This document shows positions 46,104 to 56,223 of a stretch of 64,000 bases of DNA, in pieces. The translations under genes and the position numbers were made by a program. How positions within the stretch are numbered: the first letter of the stretch is position 1; every line of letters begins with the position of its first letter. The notes under the pieces were generated by a model. The model was not told the origin of the DNA. It saw only the letters and a program-made list of their open reading frames with translations, and did not search any database. Location of the stretch: positions 1,798,001-1,862,000 of the forward strand of contig NZ_CP137920.1 of assembly GCF_033708015.1 (NCBI RefSeq), written 5' to 3'. This DNA is from Proteus vulgaris (GTDB taxonomy: Bacteria > Pseudomonadota > Gammaproteobacteria > Enterobacterales > Enterobacteriaceae).

Positions 46104-47293
46104 TAGATTTCTCCTCTTGCTGCTAAAATATCGTTTACAGTAAAAATATCTTTATCACCACGGCCTGATAAATTCACAATTAATAGCTGCTCTTTGTCAG
46201 GATTTTGTGCAATTAATTTCAATGCATAAGCCAATGCATGAGAAGATTCTAAGGCAGGAATAATTCCTTCTCGGCGAGAAAGTGCTTTGAATGCTTCAAT
46301 GGCTTCGTCATCAGTAACAGAAACATAATCAGCACGACCAATGCTATTTAAATGTGCGTGCTGTGGTCCAACTGACGGGAAATCAAGACCCGCTGAAATT
46401 GAATATGACTCTTCAATTTGTCCTTCATCAGTCTGCATAATTGGGGATTTCATACCAAAATAGATCCCTAATTTCCCATGTTTCAGTGGTGCACCATGTT
46501 CACCCGTTTCAATTCCTTTACCGGCAGGTTCAACGCCAATTAGCTGCACCGACGTTTCTGGAATAAAGGACGCAAACAAACCGATAGCGTTGGAACCACC
46601 GCCAATACAAGCGATAACCGCATCAGGTAGACGACCTTCACGCTCTAGAATTTGGGCTTTGGCTTCATCTCCAATCATACGTTGAAACTCACGGACAATG
46701 GTTGGATAAGGATGAGGACCTGCCGCCGTTCCTAATAAGTAATGCGCGCGATCGTAACAACCAGACCAGTCACGTAATGCCTCATTACACGCATCTTTTA
46801 AGGTCGATGAACCACTGTGAACAGGAATAACTTCGGCACCCATTAAGCGCATACGAAATACGTTAGGTGATTGACGTTCAACGTCTTTAGCACCCATATA
46901 GATACGACATTTCATATTAAGCAGTGCACAGGCTAACGCTGTTGCAACACCATGTTGACCCGCACCTGTTTCTGCAATTATTTCGGTTTTCCCCATGCGT
47001 TTTGCTAATAAGGCTTGACCTAATACTTGGTTAGTTTTATGGGCGCCACCATGCAGCAAATCTTCACGTTTTAGATATAAACGTGTTCGCGTGCCTTCTG
47101 TCAAATTACGGCAAAGGGTTAATGCCGTTGGTCTGCCAGCATAATTTTTTAATAAATCTTGGAATTCTTGCTGAAAAGAGGGATCGTTTTGCGCATCAAT
47201 AAAAGCTTGTTCGAGTTGATCCAATGCAGGAATTAAGATTTCAGGTACATATTGGCCACCAAATTCGCCAAAGTAGGGGTTAAGTTTTCTCAT
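46103..47293 (-). CDS. trpB: Tryptophan synthase beta chain
   Basis: Pyridoxal-phosphate enzyme that condenses indole with serine to tryptophan. Seen: N-terminal [13 protein letters not shown], the PLP-lysine motif in [22 protein letters not shown] (Lys near 87), the [13 protein letters not shown] segment and the [12 protein letters not shown] phosphate loop. 396 aa against 397 in E. coli. It ends overlapping trpA, as usual. Confidence 0.99.
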   Translation of the reverse strand: MRKLNPYFGEFGGQYVPEILIPALDQLEQAFIDAQNDPSFQQEFQDLLKNYAGRPTALTLCRNLTEGTRTRLYLKREDLLHGGAHKTNQVLGQALLAKRMGKTEIIAETGAGQHGVATALACALLNMKCRIYMGAKDVERQSPNVFRMRLMGAEVIPVHSGSSTLKDACNEALRDWSGCYDRAHYLLGTAAGPHPYPTIVREFQRMIGDEAKAQILEREGRLPDAVIACIGGGSNAIGLFASFIPETSVQLIGVEPAGKGIETGEHGAPLKHGKLGIYFGMKSPIMQTDEGQIEESYSISAGLDFPSVGPQHAHLNSIGRADYVSVTDDEAIEAFKALSRREGIIPALESSHALAYALKLIAQNPDKEQLLIVNLSGRGDKDIFTVNDILAARGEI

Positions 47294-47332
47294 TGTGATG
47301 TCATCCTGTTTAAAATTTTTTCTTTGTGAAAT

Positions 47333-48688
47333 TTAATTTAGCTGTAATTGTGCAAATACTTGCTTCAGACGTTGTGCATCTTTTATGCCCGGCGCCGATT
47401 CAACTCCAGAGTTAAAATCAAGTCCGATACAGCCTGTTTTCATCGCATCTAGGCAGTTTTCACTGTTAAGACCGCCTGCAAGTAACGCTTTTTCACGTAA
47501 TGTATTAGGAATTTTTTGCCAATCAAATGTTGTTCCTGTGCCTCCCGTTCCGTTATCAAGTACATATTTATTAACGTGTGAAACGGGGAGGATATCAGTG
47601 TGGTTCGCCATATTTATTGCTTGCCAAATTTCACAATTTGGTTGAATTCTTTGGTGAAGTTGCTCAATAAATTGTGCATCTTCTTGCCCATGTAACTGAA
47701 TAGCAGATAAATTAAGTTTTTCAGCATAGTCACAAATAAGCTCAATAGGTTGGTTTTGAAAAACCCCGACAAATGCTAAAGGAGCTTGTGTTATCAACGT
47801 TTGTGCTTGTGACATCGTCACTTTTCGAGGGGATTTCTCTGCAAAAATTAACCCCGCATAATACGCACCCGCTTGATAAACCGCTTCTACATCTTGTGTG
47901 CGAGTCAATCCGCACACTTTATGCTTTCCCAGAACGAGCGCTCTCACCGCTTGGTCAATATTGTCTTGTGACATTAAGGCACTACCTACCAGAAAACCGT
48001 TAGCATATTGGCTTAATTCTTGAACTTGCTGGTGGGTGTGAATACCTGACTCACTGATCACGATTGCATCTTGAGGTAATCCTTGGCTTAACTGCCGAGT
48101 ACGCGCTAAATCGATAGAGAGATCACGTAAATCACGATTATTAATACCAATAACTTTGGCATTGAGATTAATGGCACGCTGGCGCTCTTCTTCGGTGCTG
48201 ACTTCGGTTAATACCCCCATATTTAATTGATGAGCAACGGCTGATAGTGCGCGATATTGCTCATCATTTAAGACAGAGAGCATGAGTAAAATGGCATCCG
48301 CTTGATAAAAACGCGCTAAATAGATTTGGTATTCATCAATAATAAAATCTTTGCACAAAACAGGTTGATGTACGGCTTGGCTGACTTGACGTAAATAATC
48401 AAAGCTTCCTTGAAAATATTTTTCATCAGTCAATACCGAAATTGCAGCAGCATAAGGTTGATAAATTTTTGCAATCGTAGCGGGATCAAAATCAGCACGA
48501 ATTAAGCCTTTTGACGGTGAAGCTTTTTTACACTCTAAAATAAAAACAGTATTAGGCTGTGTTAATGCCTGATAAAACGAGCGTGTTGATGGCACTATTT
48601 GGTGAACAAATTCTGATAATGGTTGATTCGCTTTACGTGCAATTAAATATTCAGCTTTATCTTTTACGATGGCGTTTAATACAGTCAT
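47333..48688 (-). CDS. trpCF: Indole-3-glycerol phosphate synthase / phosphoribosylanthranilate isomerase
   Basis: Two-domain enzyme: the N-terminal TrpC domain (about 1-255) forms indole-3-glycerol phosphate; the C-terminal TrpF domain (about 256-451) isomerises phosphoribosylanthranilate. Seen: FILECKKASPSKGLIRADFD and CKDFIIDEYQIYLAR (TrpC), INNRDLRDLSIDL and VISESGI, then KVCGLTRTQD (TrpF Cys and phosphate site) and GLNSENC. 451 aa, fused as in E. coli. Confidence 0.98.
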   Translation of the reverse strand: MTVLNAIVKDKAEYLIARKANQPLSEFVHQIVPSTRSFYQALTQPNTVFILECKKASPSKGLIRADFDPATIAKIYQPYAAAISVLTDEKYFQGSFDYLRQVSQAVHQPVLCKDFIIDEYQIYLARFYQADAILLMLSVLNDEQYRALSAVAHQLNMGVLTEVSTEEERQRAINLNAKVIGINNRDLRDLSIDLARTRQLSQGLPQDAIVISESGIHTHQQVQELSQYANGFLVGSALMSQDNIDQAVRALVLGKHKVCGLTRTQDVEAVYQAGAYYAGLIFAEKSPRKVTMSQAQTLITQAPLAFVGVFQNQPIELICDYAEKLNLSAIQLHGQEDAQFIEQLHQRIQPNCEIWQAINMANHTDILPVSHVNKYVLDNGTGGTGTTFDWQKIPNTLREKALLAGGLNSENCLDAMKTGCIGLDFNSGVESAPGIKDAQRLKQVFAQLQLN

Positions 48689-48692
48689 ACTC

Positions 48693-49691
48693 TTATCCTC
48701 TCGCGGCTAATGCTGTTACACGATTTATTGCTTTACCGCTATAAATGGCGTGCATAGCAACTTCAGTATTCATTTTTAAATCTTCTTGCCCATGTAAACG
48801 CATTAATAAAGCGACATTAGCTGCAACAGATTCGGTATGTGCTCTTTTTCCTTCACCTTGAAGTAAATCGGCTAATAATTGACGGTTTACTTCTGGTGTC
48901 CCCCCTTTTAAATCAGTAATAGCACAAGGGCGAAGACCAAAATCACTGGGTGTCAGTTCATAACGTGTAATGCGACCATTACGTAATTCAGCGACTTGCG
49001 TCGGTGCATGTAGTGAAACTTCATCCATTCCACCACTGTGAACAACAGCAGCACGCTCATAACCTAAAACATTCAATGTATCTGCAATAGGCATCAATAA
49101 TTCTGGGCTATACACACCAATTAATGCTAATGGCGGGCGAGCAGGATTAATCAAAGGACCCAATACATTAAATAATGTACGTGTTTTTAGTTGTTGGCGA
49201 ACGGGGGCGGCAAAACGAAAACCACTGTGATACTGAGGTGCAAATAAAAAGCATAAACCCACTTCATCCAGTAATTGGCGCGCATCATCAGCACTTCTGT
49301 CTAAAGGAATACCAAATGCAGCTAATAAATCAGAAGAGCCCGAACGACTGGATACGCTACGATTACCATGTTTTGCAACTTTGATACCGACTTCAGCCGC
49401 CACAAACGCGCTTGCTGTTGAAATATTGATACTATTGGCACCATCTCCTCCAGTGCCAACAATGTCGCAAAACGTGTAATCAGGGCGAGGAAACGGTTGT
49501 GCATTTTCAAGTAATGCACGTGCCGCCCCTGCGATTTCTTGAGGATGTTCACCACGCATTTTCATGCTGATCAAAACAGCCGCTAATTGTGATTCGGTTA
49601 ACTCACCGCGAATAATGGCACTAAACAGTGTTTGGCTTTCTTCTAATGTTAACTGCTGTGCACTAAATAATTTATTGAAGATAGTTTCCAT
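48693..49691 (-). CDS. trpD: Anthranilate phosphoribosyltransferase
   Basis: Transfers phosphoribosyl to anthranilate. Seen: the [11 protein letters not shown] motif ([17 protein letters not shown], around 80), [35 protein letters not shown] and [12 protein letters not shown]. 332 aa. In E. coli this domain is fused after the TrpG glutaminase; here it is a free gene beginning 1 base after the trpG stop, the arrangement known in Serratia-type relatives. Confidence 0.98.
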   Translation of the reverse strand: METIFNKLFSAQQLTLEESQTLFSAIIRGELTESQLAAVLISMKMRGEHPQEIAGAARALLENAQPFPRPDYTFCDIVGTGGDGANSINISTASAFVAAEVGIKVAKHGNRSVSSRSGSSDLLAAFGIPLDRSADDARQLLDEVGLCFLFAPQYHSGFRFAAPVRQQLKTRTLFNVLGPLINPARPPLALIGVYSPELLMPIADTLNVLGYERAAVVHSGGMDEVSLHAPTQVAELRNGRITRYELTPSDFGLRPCAITDLKGGTPEVNRQLLADLLQGEGKRAHTESVAANVALLMRLHGQEDLKMNTEVAMHAIYSGKAINRVTALAARG

Positions 49692-49692
49692 T

Positions 49693-50286
49693 TTATGCGT
49701 CTCCTTTAGGAGTTAATGCCCATGCGATGGTTTGTTCTAAAAGTTGTGCGCCTTTTGTGGTTAAAATTGATTCTGGGTGAAATTGAAAACCACACGTTTT
49801 ATGTTGACGGTGACGCACCGCCATAACCGTGTTATCGCACCAAGCATTAATAATGAGCTGTTCTGGAATGTGTTCTCCTGACAGTGAATGATAACGAGCA
49901 ACAGGTAAAGGATGAGGTAAATGCATAAACATTTCACTGTTATCGTGTTCCGCTAATGTCGCTTTGCCATGTAAGATCTCTCCACATGAAGAAACTTTGC
50001 CACCGTATGCCTCAATAATGGCTTGATGACCTAAGCAAATACCAATTACAGGTAATGTACCTAATACACGTTTTAACAGTTCAGGCATACAACCTGCTTG
50101 TGAGGGAGCGCCTGGTCCGGGAGATAACAGTAAGATCGGGTTATCAAGTTCACGTAATTTTTGTTCAATAAACTCAGCAGAGACGCTATTGCGATAAATC
50201 ACAACGTTATTGCCAAGAGCACGTAATTGATCGACAAGGTTATACGTAAATGAGTCGATATTATCGAGTAGTAAGATAGTCGCCAT
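49693..50286 (-). CDS. trpG: Anthranilate synthase glutaminase component
   Basis: Class I glutamine amidotransferase that supplies ammonia to TrpE. Seen: [19 protein letters not shown], the oxyanion/nucleophile motif [15 protein letters not shown] (Cys near 85), the [10 protein letters not shown] segment and the catalytic [13 protein letters not shown] 50286 overlaps the trpE stop (TAATG), so trpE and trpG are translationally coupled; upstream TTG starts exist but are less likely. About 197 aa. Separate from trpD. Confidence 0.97.
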   Translation of the reverse strand: MATILLLDNIDSFTYNLVDQLRALGNNVVIYRNSVSAEFIEQKLRELDNPILLLSPGPGAPSQAGCMPELLKRVLGTLPVIGICLGHQAIIEAYGGKVSSCGEILHGKATLAEHDNSEMFMHLPHPLPVARYHSLSGEHIPEQLIINAWCDNTVMAVRHRQHKTCGFQFHPESILTTKGAQLLEQTIAWALTPKGDA

Positions 50287-51863
50287 TAGCAAGCCTCCTG
50301 AAATGGGGTATCAGTATGAGCTTGTAAAATAGCGTTGATGACAGCTTGTGATTTATTGCGTGTCTCTTCAGCTTCCATTTGAGGATCTGAATCAAGCACA
50401 ATTCCAGCACCCACTTGAATAGTTGCAATATTATTTTCAACATAAGCAGAACGAATAACTATGCAAGTATCGAAATCGCCAGCGCCAGTAAAATAGCCGA
50501 TAGCACCACCATAACTGCCACGTTTTGTTTTTTCGTAACGAGCAATCAATTGCATTGCACTGACTTTAGGCGCGCCTGATAGTGTTCCCATATTCATACA
50601 AGCTTGATAAGCATGAAAAATATCTAAGTCATCACGTAATTTGCCTACGACTCTTGAGACTAAGTGCATGACAAAAGCATAACGATCAACTTTTGTTAAT
50701 TCTGCGACATAACGGCTACCCGCCTGGCAAATACGTGCTAAATCATTACGTGCTAAATCAACTAACATTACATGTTCAGAAAGCTCTTTCGTATCAGTGC
50801 GCATTTCAAGTTCAATTCGGCTGTCTAAATCCGCATTGATCGAACCATCTGCGTTACGTCCTCTTGGGCGAGTTCCTGCGATTGGATAGATTTCAATTTG
50901 GCGATCACTTGTTTGATATTTCAATGCACTTTCTGGTGATGCCCCAAATACCGTGAACAAAGCATCTTGCATATAAAACAAATAGGGGCTTGGGTTTTTC
51001 TCTTTCAACACTTGATAAGCGGCAAGAGGTGAAGGGCAAGCAACTTGAAAGCGACGTGATGGAACAACTTGAAAAATATCACCACGACGAATATAGGTTT
51101 TCATTGCCTCAACGATATCACCATAACCTTTATCATCCATATTCCCTTGTATTGTTGATTCTGCGGCTGTTAACGTGCGACGAATAGGATTTTTTAAGGG
51201 TTGTTTAGCCAGAGAAATTAACTCAGTTTGTCGTAAAGTGAGGCGCTGAGATTCGGTTGCATCATCAGTAAAAGCAATGGAAATGAGTTGACTATCTTTA
51301 TTTTGATGGTCGATCACGATTAATTGTTCTGCTAAGTAAAAGCAGTAGTCAGGGCATGAAAAAAGCGTGTCTAATTCGGGAATAGGTTCAAATCCACTGA
51401 CTAAATCATAAGCAAATAAGCCACCGACAAAAATAGCATTAGCCTCTTTAGTGTCTTTGTTAGCAAGAAAGAAGCGTAAAGCATCAAATACGCTGGCTGA
51501 TTTTAATTTGCTTTCTTCATCAATATCTTGTGCAGGTGCTGAAAATGTAAAAACACACTGTTTATCGCTCTCTTGCATTAAGATAGCTTTTTCTTTTAGT
51601 GCGATTTTTAAAGCAGGTAATAAAGCTTGTCCATTAACGCTTAATGCATCAATGGTGACTTGGTTTTTTACGGCACTGATCCGTAATGCACTATCAACAA
51701 TTAACAAACTTTTTAAGTTTGCTTTAGTGTCAACTTGTGCAGACTCTAACAACAATGTGTGATGTTTATTTTCACATAATGTATTGAAAAGTAAAGCAGG
51801 TTCGCTGTGATAAGGCAGTGGCGTTGCCTTGGTATTGAATGAGAATGCAAGTGATGTATTCAT
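50286..51863 (-). CDS. trpE: Anthranilate synthase component I
   Basis: Chorismate-using subunit that makes anthranilate with TrpG; feedback-inhibited by tryptophan. Seen: N-terminal LLES ([11 protein letters not shown], part of the tryptophan site), then the catalytic domain with [27 protein letters not shown] and [12 protein letters not shown] and the C-terminal [24 protein letters not shown]. 525 aa against 520 in E. coli. It begins the structural genes after the trpL attenuator. Confidence 0.98.
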   Translation of the reverse strand: MNTSLAFSFNTKATPLPYHSEPALLFNTLCENKHHTLLLESAQVDTKANLKSLLIVDSALRISAVKNQVTIDALSVNGQALLPALKIALKEKAILMQESDKQCVFTFSAPAQDIDEESKLKSASVFDALRFFLANKDTKEANAIFVGGLFAYDLVSGFEPIPELDTLFSCPDYCFYLAEQLIVIDHQNKDSQLISIAFTDDATESQRLTLRQTELISLAKQPLKNPIRRTLTAAESTIQGNMDDKGYGDIVEAMKTYIRRGDIFQVVPSRRFQVACPSPLAAYQVLKEKNPSPYLFYMQDALFTVFGASPESALKYQTSDRQIEIYPIAGTRPRGRNADGSINADLDSRIELEMRTDTKELSEHVMLVDLARNDLARICQAGSRYVAELTKVDRYAFVMHLVSRVVGKLRDDLDIFHAYQACMNMGTLSGAPKVSAMQLIARYEKTKRGSYGGAIGYFTGAGDFDTCIVIRSAYVENNIATIQVGAGIVLDSDPQMEAEETRNKSQAVINAILQAHTDTPFQEAC

Positions 51864-51907
51864 TATTATCGCTCTATATTATTTTTATTTAACTGTTTTT
51901 GGTGCAT

Positions 51908-51932
51908 AAAAAAACCCGCGTAGGCGGGTTTT
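51908..51932 (-). terminator. trp attenuator terminator
   Basis: Arms 51911-51919 and 51924-51932 pair perfectly over 9 bases with a 4-nt loop, and a U-run follows on the minus strand. It lies between trpL and trpE. An upstream segment just before the trpL stop (UGGGCGG in the RNA) can pair with CCGCCUA of this hairpin, giving the competing antiterminator. Confidence 0.95.
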
Positions 51933-51958
51933 AGATATCACTGACGTGAAGCAGGAGA

Positions 51959-52021
51959 TCAAACCGCCCATAAAAGAGTATTGCGCCACCAAAGAGCGAT
52001 AAGATGTTGATTGATATTCAT
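51959..52021 (-). CDS. trpL: trp operon leader peptide
   Basis: A 20-residue leader peptide that senses charged tRNA-Trp in attenuation. Seen: MNINQHLIALWWRNTL at the start, with tandem Trp at positions 11-12 and a third Trp at 18, and TGA as the stop. AAGGAG lies 6 bases before the ATG. When Trp is short, ribosomes stall at the Trp pair and the antiterminator forms. E. coli TrpL has 14 residues with two tandem Trp. Confidence 0.95.
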   Translation of the reverse strand: MNINQHLIALWWRNTLLWAV

Positions 52022-52073
52022 AAAATCTCCTTACAGCTAACGACAGATGATAAGTTAATAGACTAGCTCGTGT

Positions 52074-52110
52074 TGTGTACTAGTAAACTGGATTGCGTTA
52101 GGTTCGTCAA
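52074..52110 (-). promoter_or_regulatory. trp promoter and TrpR operator
   Basis: On the minus strand TTGACG (-35, 52105-52110) is 17 bases from TTTACT (-10, 52082-52087). The stretch TTTACTAGTACAC (52075-52087) matches the TrpR operator half TTAACTAGTACGC of the E. coli trp promoter and overlaps the -10, so TrpR with tryptophan should block initiation. Confidence 0.85.
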
Positions 52111-52169
52111 GTACTTTATGGCATACTCTTTAAAATTTATTATCTTGCTAAGATGAAAAGGGAGAAGCG

Positions 52170-53030
52170 ATGACAGAAGTGCTATCTGATTTAAGAGTGA
52201 TTTATGATTTGCACAGCCACACTACAGCGTCAGATGGCGAGCTTTCACCAGAAGAATTGGTTGAGAGAGCGATAGAGCGTCAAATTAATGTCTTAGCGAT
52301 TACTGATCACGATACAACGGCGGCGATTACACCTGCTAATGATTATATTGCAGAAAAAAATCTGCCTCTTACCCTGATATCGGGTGTCGAAATATCGACT
52401 TTATGGGAGAATATAGAAATCCATATCGTTGGGTTGAATATTGATATTAACCATAACGCCATGAAGACACTGCTTTCGTCACAAAGCCAATGCCGTGAAA
52501 CACGTGCAATGATGATAGGTGAACGATTAGAAAAAGCGGGTATTGCAAATGCATTTGAAGGGGCAAAGGCCTTAGCGTATGGCGGACAAGTTACAAGAGG
52601 ACACTTTGCCCGCTTTCTCGTAAATGAAGGGCATGTTGCCTCGGTTAATAAAGTCTTTAAACGCTATTTAGCAAAAGGTAAAACAGGTTATGTGCCCCCA
52701 CAGTGGAGCTCAATCGGTGACGCTGTCACAGCGATCCATGAGGCTGGTGGTGTTGCAGTATTAGCGCATCCAGGACGGTATGGTCTATCCTCTAAATGGT
52801 TAAAACGCTTAACGCTTTATTTTAAACAACTTGGTGGTGATGCGATCGAAGTGGCACAATGTCAACAACCACCACAAGAACGGGAACAACACGCAGCATT
52901 AGCGCAACTTTATGGGTTAAAAGCTTCGTTAGGTTCTGATTTTCATCGCCCTTGTTCGTGGATAGAATTAGGGCGTAATTTATGGTTACCCAGCGGTGTA
53001 GAACCAGTTTGGTCGCTATGGCAAGAGTAA
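52170..53030 (+). CDS. rnm: RNase AM (5'-3' exoribonuclease, PHP domain)
   Basis: PHP-fold metalloenzyme (E. coli YciV/Rnm) that trims the 5' ends of ribosomal RNAs and degrades short RNA. Seen: the metal-binding N-terminus DLHSHTTASDGELSPEEL, the LAITDHDTT motif, a central HIVGLNI strand with a metal His, VLAHPGRYG and the C-terminal GSDFHRP, all PHP ligands. 286 aa against 293. It is divergent from trpL, as in E. coli. GGGAGAAGC precedes ATG 52170. Confidence 0.95.
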   Translation: MTEVLSDLRVIYDLHSHTTASDGELSPEELVERAIERQINVLAITDHDTTAAITPANDYIAEKNLPLTLISGVEISTLWENIEIHIVGLNIDINHNAMKTLLSSQSQCRETRAMMIGERLEKAGIANAFEGAKALAYGGQVTRGHFARFLVNEGHVASVNKVFKRYLAKGKTGYVPPQWSSIGDAVTAIHEAGGVAVLAHPGRYGLSSKWLKRLTLYFKQLGGDAIEVAQCQQPPQEREQHAALAQLYGLKASLGSDFHRPCSWIELGRNLWLPSGVEPVWSLWQE

Positions 53031-53054
53031 CATTAGAAATTCGTTGAGGGATGT

Positions 53055-53675
53055 ATGAGCCAACTTTTTTATATTCACCCTGATAATCCGCAGGCTCGTT
53101 TAATTGAACAAAGTGCTGATATTTTACGCAAAGGCGGTGTGGTCATTTATCCAACAGACTCTGGCTATGCTATTGGCTGCTGTTTAGAAAATAAAGAGGC
53201 AATGACGCGAATTTGTCGTATTCGCCAATTAGATAAAAATCACAATTTTACACTGATGTGTCGTGATTTATCAGAAATTGCTAATTACGCCTATGTGGAT
53301 AATGTCGTGTTTCGTTTAATAAAAAATAACACGCCAGGTAATTATACTTTTATATTAAAAGCGACTAAAGATGTACCAAAGCGTTTGATGAATGATAAGC
53401 GTAAAACGATTGGTTTACGTGTTCCTTCTAATCCTATTGCACTGGCATTGTTAGAAAATATTGGCGAGCCATTAATGTCAACAAGCCTGATTTTACCGGG
53501 AAATGATTTTGCTGAATCTGATCCAGAAGAAATCGAAGATTTATTAAGCAAACAAGTTGATTTGGTGATCCATGGTGGTTATTTAGGACAAAAACCAACA
53601 ACGGTCATTGATTTAACAGAAGATACTCCCGTTATTGTACGTGAAGGTACGGGTGATATTACACCCTTTCAGTAA
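53055..53675 (+). CDS. yciO: YciO, Sua5/YrdC-fold protein
   Basis: Member of the Sua5/YrdC/YciO family. YrdC makes threonylcarbamoyl-AMP for tRNA; YciO is a paralogue whose own role is weakly defined. Seen: GGVVIYPTDSGYAIGCCLENKEAM (nucleotide-binding start), KNHNFTLMCRDLS, TPGNYTFILKAT and TIGLRVPSNPIALALL, LMSTSLILPGND. 206 aa as in E. coli. The start follows rnm by 24 bases, so the two are probably one operon. Confidence 0.96.
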   Translation: MSQLFYIHPDNPQARLIEQSADILRKGGVVIYPTDSGYAIGCCLENKEAMTRICRIRQLDKNHNFTLMCRDLSEIANYAYVDNVVFRLIKNNTPGNYTFILKATKDVPKRLMNDKRKTIGLRVPSNPIALALLENIGEPLMSTSLILPGNDFAESDPEEIEDLLSKQVDLVIHGGYLGQKPTTVIDLTEDTPVIVREGTGDITPFQ

Positions 53676-54101
53676 GTCTTTAGCGGCCTAAACTGAATTG
53701 AGTGTAAACAACTCGATAGTGAAGAAATTTATCACGCGATAAAGAGATAAAAGGTGAAGGGATTTGTCGCTTGTGTTAAATTTATCCGTTGCGATAAAAC
53801 ATTACACTGTCTGTTTTTGAAATCGGTTATATCAACGCGAATTTAAACGCTAAACTTTAAACGTTAAACATAATCGATTTGCAGACAAACGGCTAATCAG
53901 TTGTTAAGAGTTTGCCAACATCATTTTATCGCCACTATTTATCACAATGTTGATGTGAAAGCGCATCAACATTGTTTGCTATTTAATCAATAAATCTATG
54001 TTTATTTTCCTTTTAATAAATATGGGTTGTTTTTATCTAATTGATTTTTTAAATAATTCTATTTTTATGACGCCTGTGAAGGCGACACATGAGGTTGTTT
54101 C
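53676..54101. other. Structured gap between yciO and rluB
   Basis: Holds two TTTATC...GATAAA dyads (53725-53744 and 53778-53800, arms TTTATC and GATAAA, loops of 4 and 6) and a perfect 12-bp hairpin (53944-53955 with 53964-53975, 8-nt loop) about 130 bases before rluB. The hairpin has no U-tract. It may be part of an rluB leader or an unknown RNA. A weak SD (GAGGTT) precedes rluB. Confidence 0.5.
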
Positions 54102-55025
54102 ATGAGCGATAAATCGCAACGCACTGAAAAATTACAAAAAATCCTTGCTCGTTCTGGTCACGGTTCGCGTCGTGAAATTGAAGGCTATCTTCAAGAAGGA
54201 CGTATCAGCATTGATGGTACTAAAGCGAAATTAGGTGATCGTATTGATGTCACCACTACTGCAAAAATCCGCCTAGATGGTCGTATTCTAAATATTCGTG
54301 AAGCACAAAAAGATGTCTGCCGTGTGCTTGCTTATTACAAACCTGAAGGTGAACTGTGTACTCGCAGTGATCCACAAGGTCGTCCAACGGTTTTCCAACG
54401 TCTTCCTCGCCTTAATAGTGCCCGCTGGATTGCTGTGGGTCGTCTTGATGTGAACACCAGTGGATTACTGTTATTTACAACAGACGGTGAATTAGCTAAC
54501 CGTTTAATGCATCCTAGCCGTGAAGTTGAGCGTGAGTACGCTGTCCGTGTGTTTGGTGAAATTGATGATGCAAAAATTCGTCAATTAACGCGTGGTGTAC
54601 AATTAGAAGATGGTCCTGCCTCATTCCGTTCTGTTTCTTACCGCGGTGGCGAAGGCATTAACCAATGGTACAACGTGTCTCTTACAGAAGGGCGTAACCG
54701 TGAAGTCCGTCGTATGTGGGAAGCGGTTGGTGTTCAAGTTAGTCGCCTTATTCGTGTTCGTTACGGTGATATTGATTTACCGAAAGGATTACCACGTGGT
54801 GGCTGGGTTGAGCTTGGATTAGAGCAAATCAACTATTTACGTCAGCTAGTTGAATTAAATGACGAAACAGTAACAAAAGTTGCCGTAGAAAAAGATCAGC
54901 GTCGCATCAAAGCGAATCAGATCCGCCGTGCGGTTAAACGTCATACTAAATTATCAACACGGACTTCAACATCACCAGCCAAAAGAGCCTCAAGTCGTCG
55001 CCAATCAGCAGGAAATAAAAAGTAA
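54102..55025 (+). CDS. rluB: 23S rRNA pseudouridine(2605) synthase
   Basis: Makes pseudouridine 2605 in 23S rRNA. Seen: N-terminal S4 RNA-binding domain ([22 protein letters not shown], about 10-65), then the RsuA-type catalytic domain with the Asp motif [25 protein letters not shown] (around 115-140), and a C-terminal basic tail rich in Lys/Arg/Ser (about 265-307). 307 aa against 291 in E. coli, the difference being in the tail. A terminator follows. Confidence 0.96.
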   Translation: MSDKSQRTEKLQKILARSGHGSRREIEGYLQEGRISIDGTKAKLGDRIDVTTTAKIRLDGRILNIREAQKDVCRVLAYYKPEGELCTRSDPQGRPTVFQRLPRLNSARWIAVGRLDVNTSGLLLFTTDGELANRLMHPSREVEREYAVRVFGEIDDAKIRQLTRGVQLEDGPASFRSVSYRGGEGINQWYNVSLTEGRNREVRRMWEAVGVQVSRLIRVRYGDIDLPKGLPRGGWVELGLEQINYLRQLVELNDETVTKVAVEKDQRRIKANQIRRAVKRHTKLSTRTSTSPAKRASSRRQSAGNKK

Positions 55026-55072
55026 TTAGCGAATAATTATTTATTATTTTAAATTAAAATATCATTTTTTAT

Positions 55073-55109
55073 AAAGAAGCACCTATCGGAATAGGGTGCT
55101 TCTTTTTTT
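55073..55109 (+). terminator. rluB terminator
   Basis: AAAGAAGCACC (55073-55083) pairs with GGTGCTTCTTT (55095-55105), the inner part CCTAT/ATAGG extending the stem, then a T-run. Rho-independent. Confidence 0.92.
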
Positions 55110-55230
55110 GATAGCTTTCTTTTTTCCATAAATAAAATTATGATGCACGGATTGATGAAATGAGAAGTCACGTTTATTAAAATAATATTTTATTTTATTT
55201 GTATATTTTACGATAAGGTATACGCGATAT

Positions 55231-56178
55231 ATGCATCGTTCTTTTTATTTAACAACAATATTATGTGCGACTACTCTTACTGCGGGTTGTGAGCAAAGAA
55301 CTAATTTAAATTCACAGTCTGGCGTGTTTTATATTAGTAACAATAAAACAACACCGTTAGTCTTTCAAATTGATAATAATTCTTTTTGGCTTAATACCGG
55401 TGAAGTAAAAGAAATAAAATTAGAGAATGGGAAGCATGTATTAGTTGATGCTGAAGGGAAGAAGAAAACCTTTATGATTTATTCTGGCAATCATGGAGGA
55501 ATAATTAATCCAGCTAAGGAAGTATACTACAGCTTTACTTCTAATTTTTCTCCTAAAGAAGATAATGAGCCTTTGTATTTAACAATGCGTTCTGTTTGGA
55601 TTGATGGTCAGCTTGTGCATGGGGCGATTAATAGCTCCGATGCGATATTTATTGATAATAATGTTTTCCGTTGTGATGTTCCTTTAAATGAACCTATCCC
55701 AACTTATTTACCTGATTGGAGTAATAAGGGGGGAATTAATGTATTAACTAAGTGTTTTTCACAGACTGAATTTCAAGATTTTATATCAAGGAAACCATAT
55801 GGTATTCATGTCTATTCAGGGCGTAATTTATTGGAAGCACATAAAGAAAAAGATAAATATAATTGGATAGATGATGGAAACACGCGGACAGATGATTTTA
55901 TTCCAACATTGAGTCATATTGAGTTTAATAACAGAGAACTGTTGAAAGAAGCTAAAAGTATTTATAAAGTCACCAATTCCTATTTAGCTTCACGTGATCC
56001 GAATGAAAAGCAAAACTACTATAATGAATATCATTTTCATATAATGATAATGGCTATGGTTTATAGTCAACAAATACAAAATGATATATTTGATGATAAA
56101 GAAGCTTACTTTAAATTAATAAATGAAACAGGGCGTATATTTGGTGCAGGCATATTAAGCGAACCTGCTTTAATATAA
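55231..56178 (+). CDS. Uncharacterised lipoprotein
   Basis: Not recognised. 315 residues with a lipoprotein signal MHRSFYLTTILCATTLTAGC (lipobox LTAGC, Cys20). The mature part begins with a beta-rich domain (FYISNNKTTPLVFQIDNNSF, about 35-75), a region that could hold a fold similar to a pilin- or carbohydrate-type beta sandwich, and ends with a helical segment (about 235-300) rich in Tyr, Asn and Glu. It is AT-richer than rluB and btuR on both sides and has no counterpart in E. coli at this place. No operon partner. Confidence 0.7.
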   Translation: MHRSFYLTTILCATTLTAGCEQRTNLNSQSGVFYISNNKTTPLVFQIDNNSFWLNTGEVKEIKLENGKHVLVDAEGKKKTFMIYSGNHGGIINPAKEVYYSFTSNFSPKEDNEPLYLTMRSVWIDGQLVHGAINSSDAIFIDNNVFRCDVPLNEPIPTYLPDWSNKGGINVLTKCFSQTEFQDFISRKPYGIHVYSGRNLLEAHKEKDKYNWIDDGNTRTDDFIPTLSHIEFNNRELLKEAKSIYKVTNSYLASRDPNEKQNYYNEYHFHIMIMAMVYSQQIQNDIFDDKEAYFKLINETGRIFGAGILSEPALI

Positions 56179-56223
56179 ATAATTATTCAGTTTTTAGTTA
56201 ATTGAGACTCGGGTAAGAGATTA

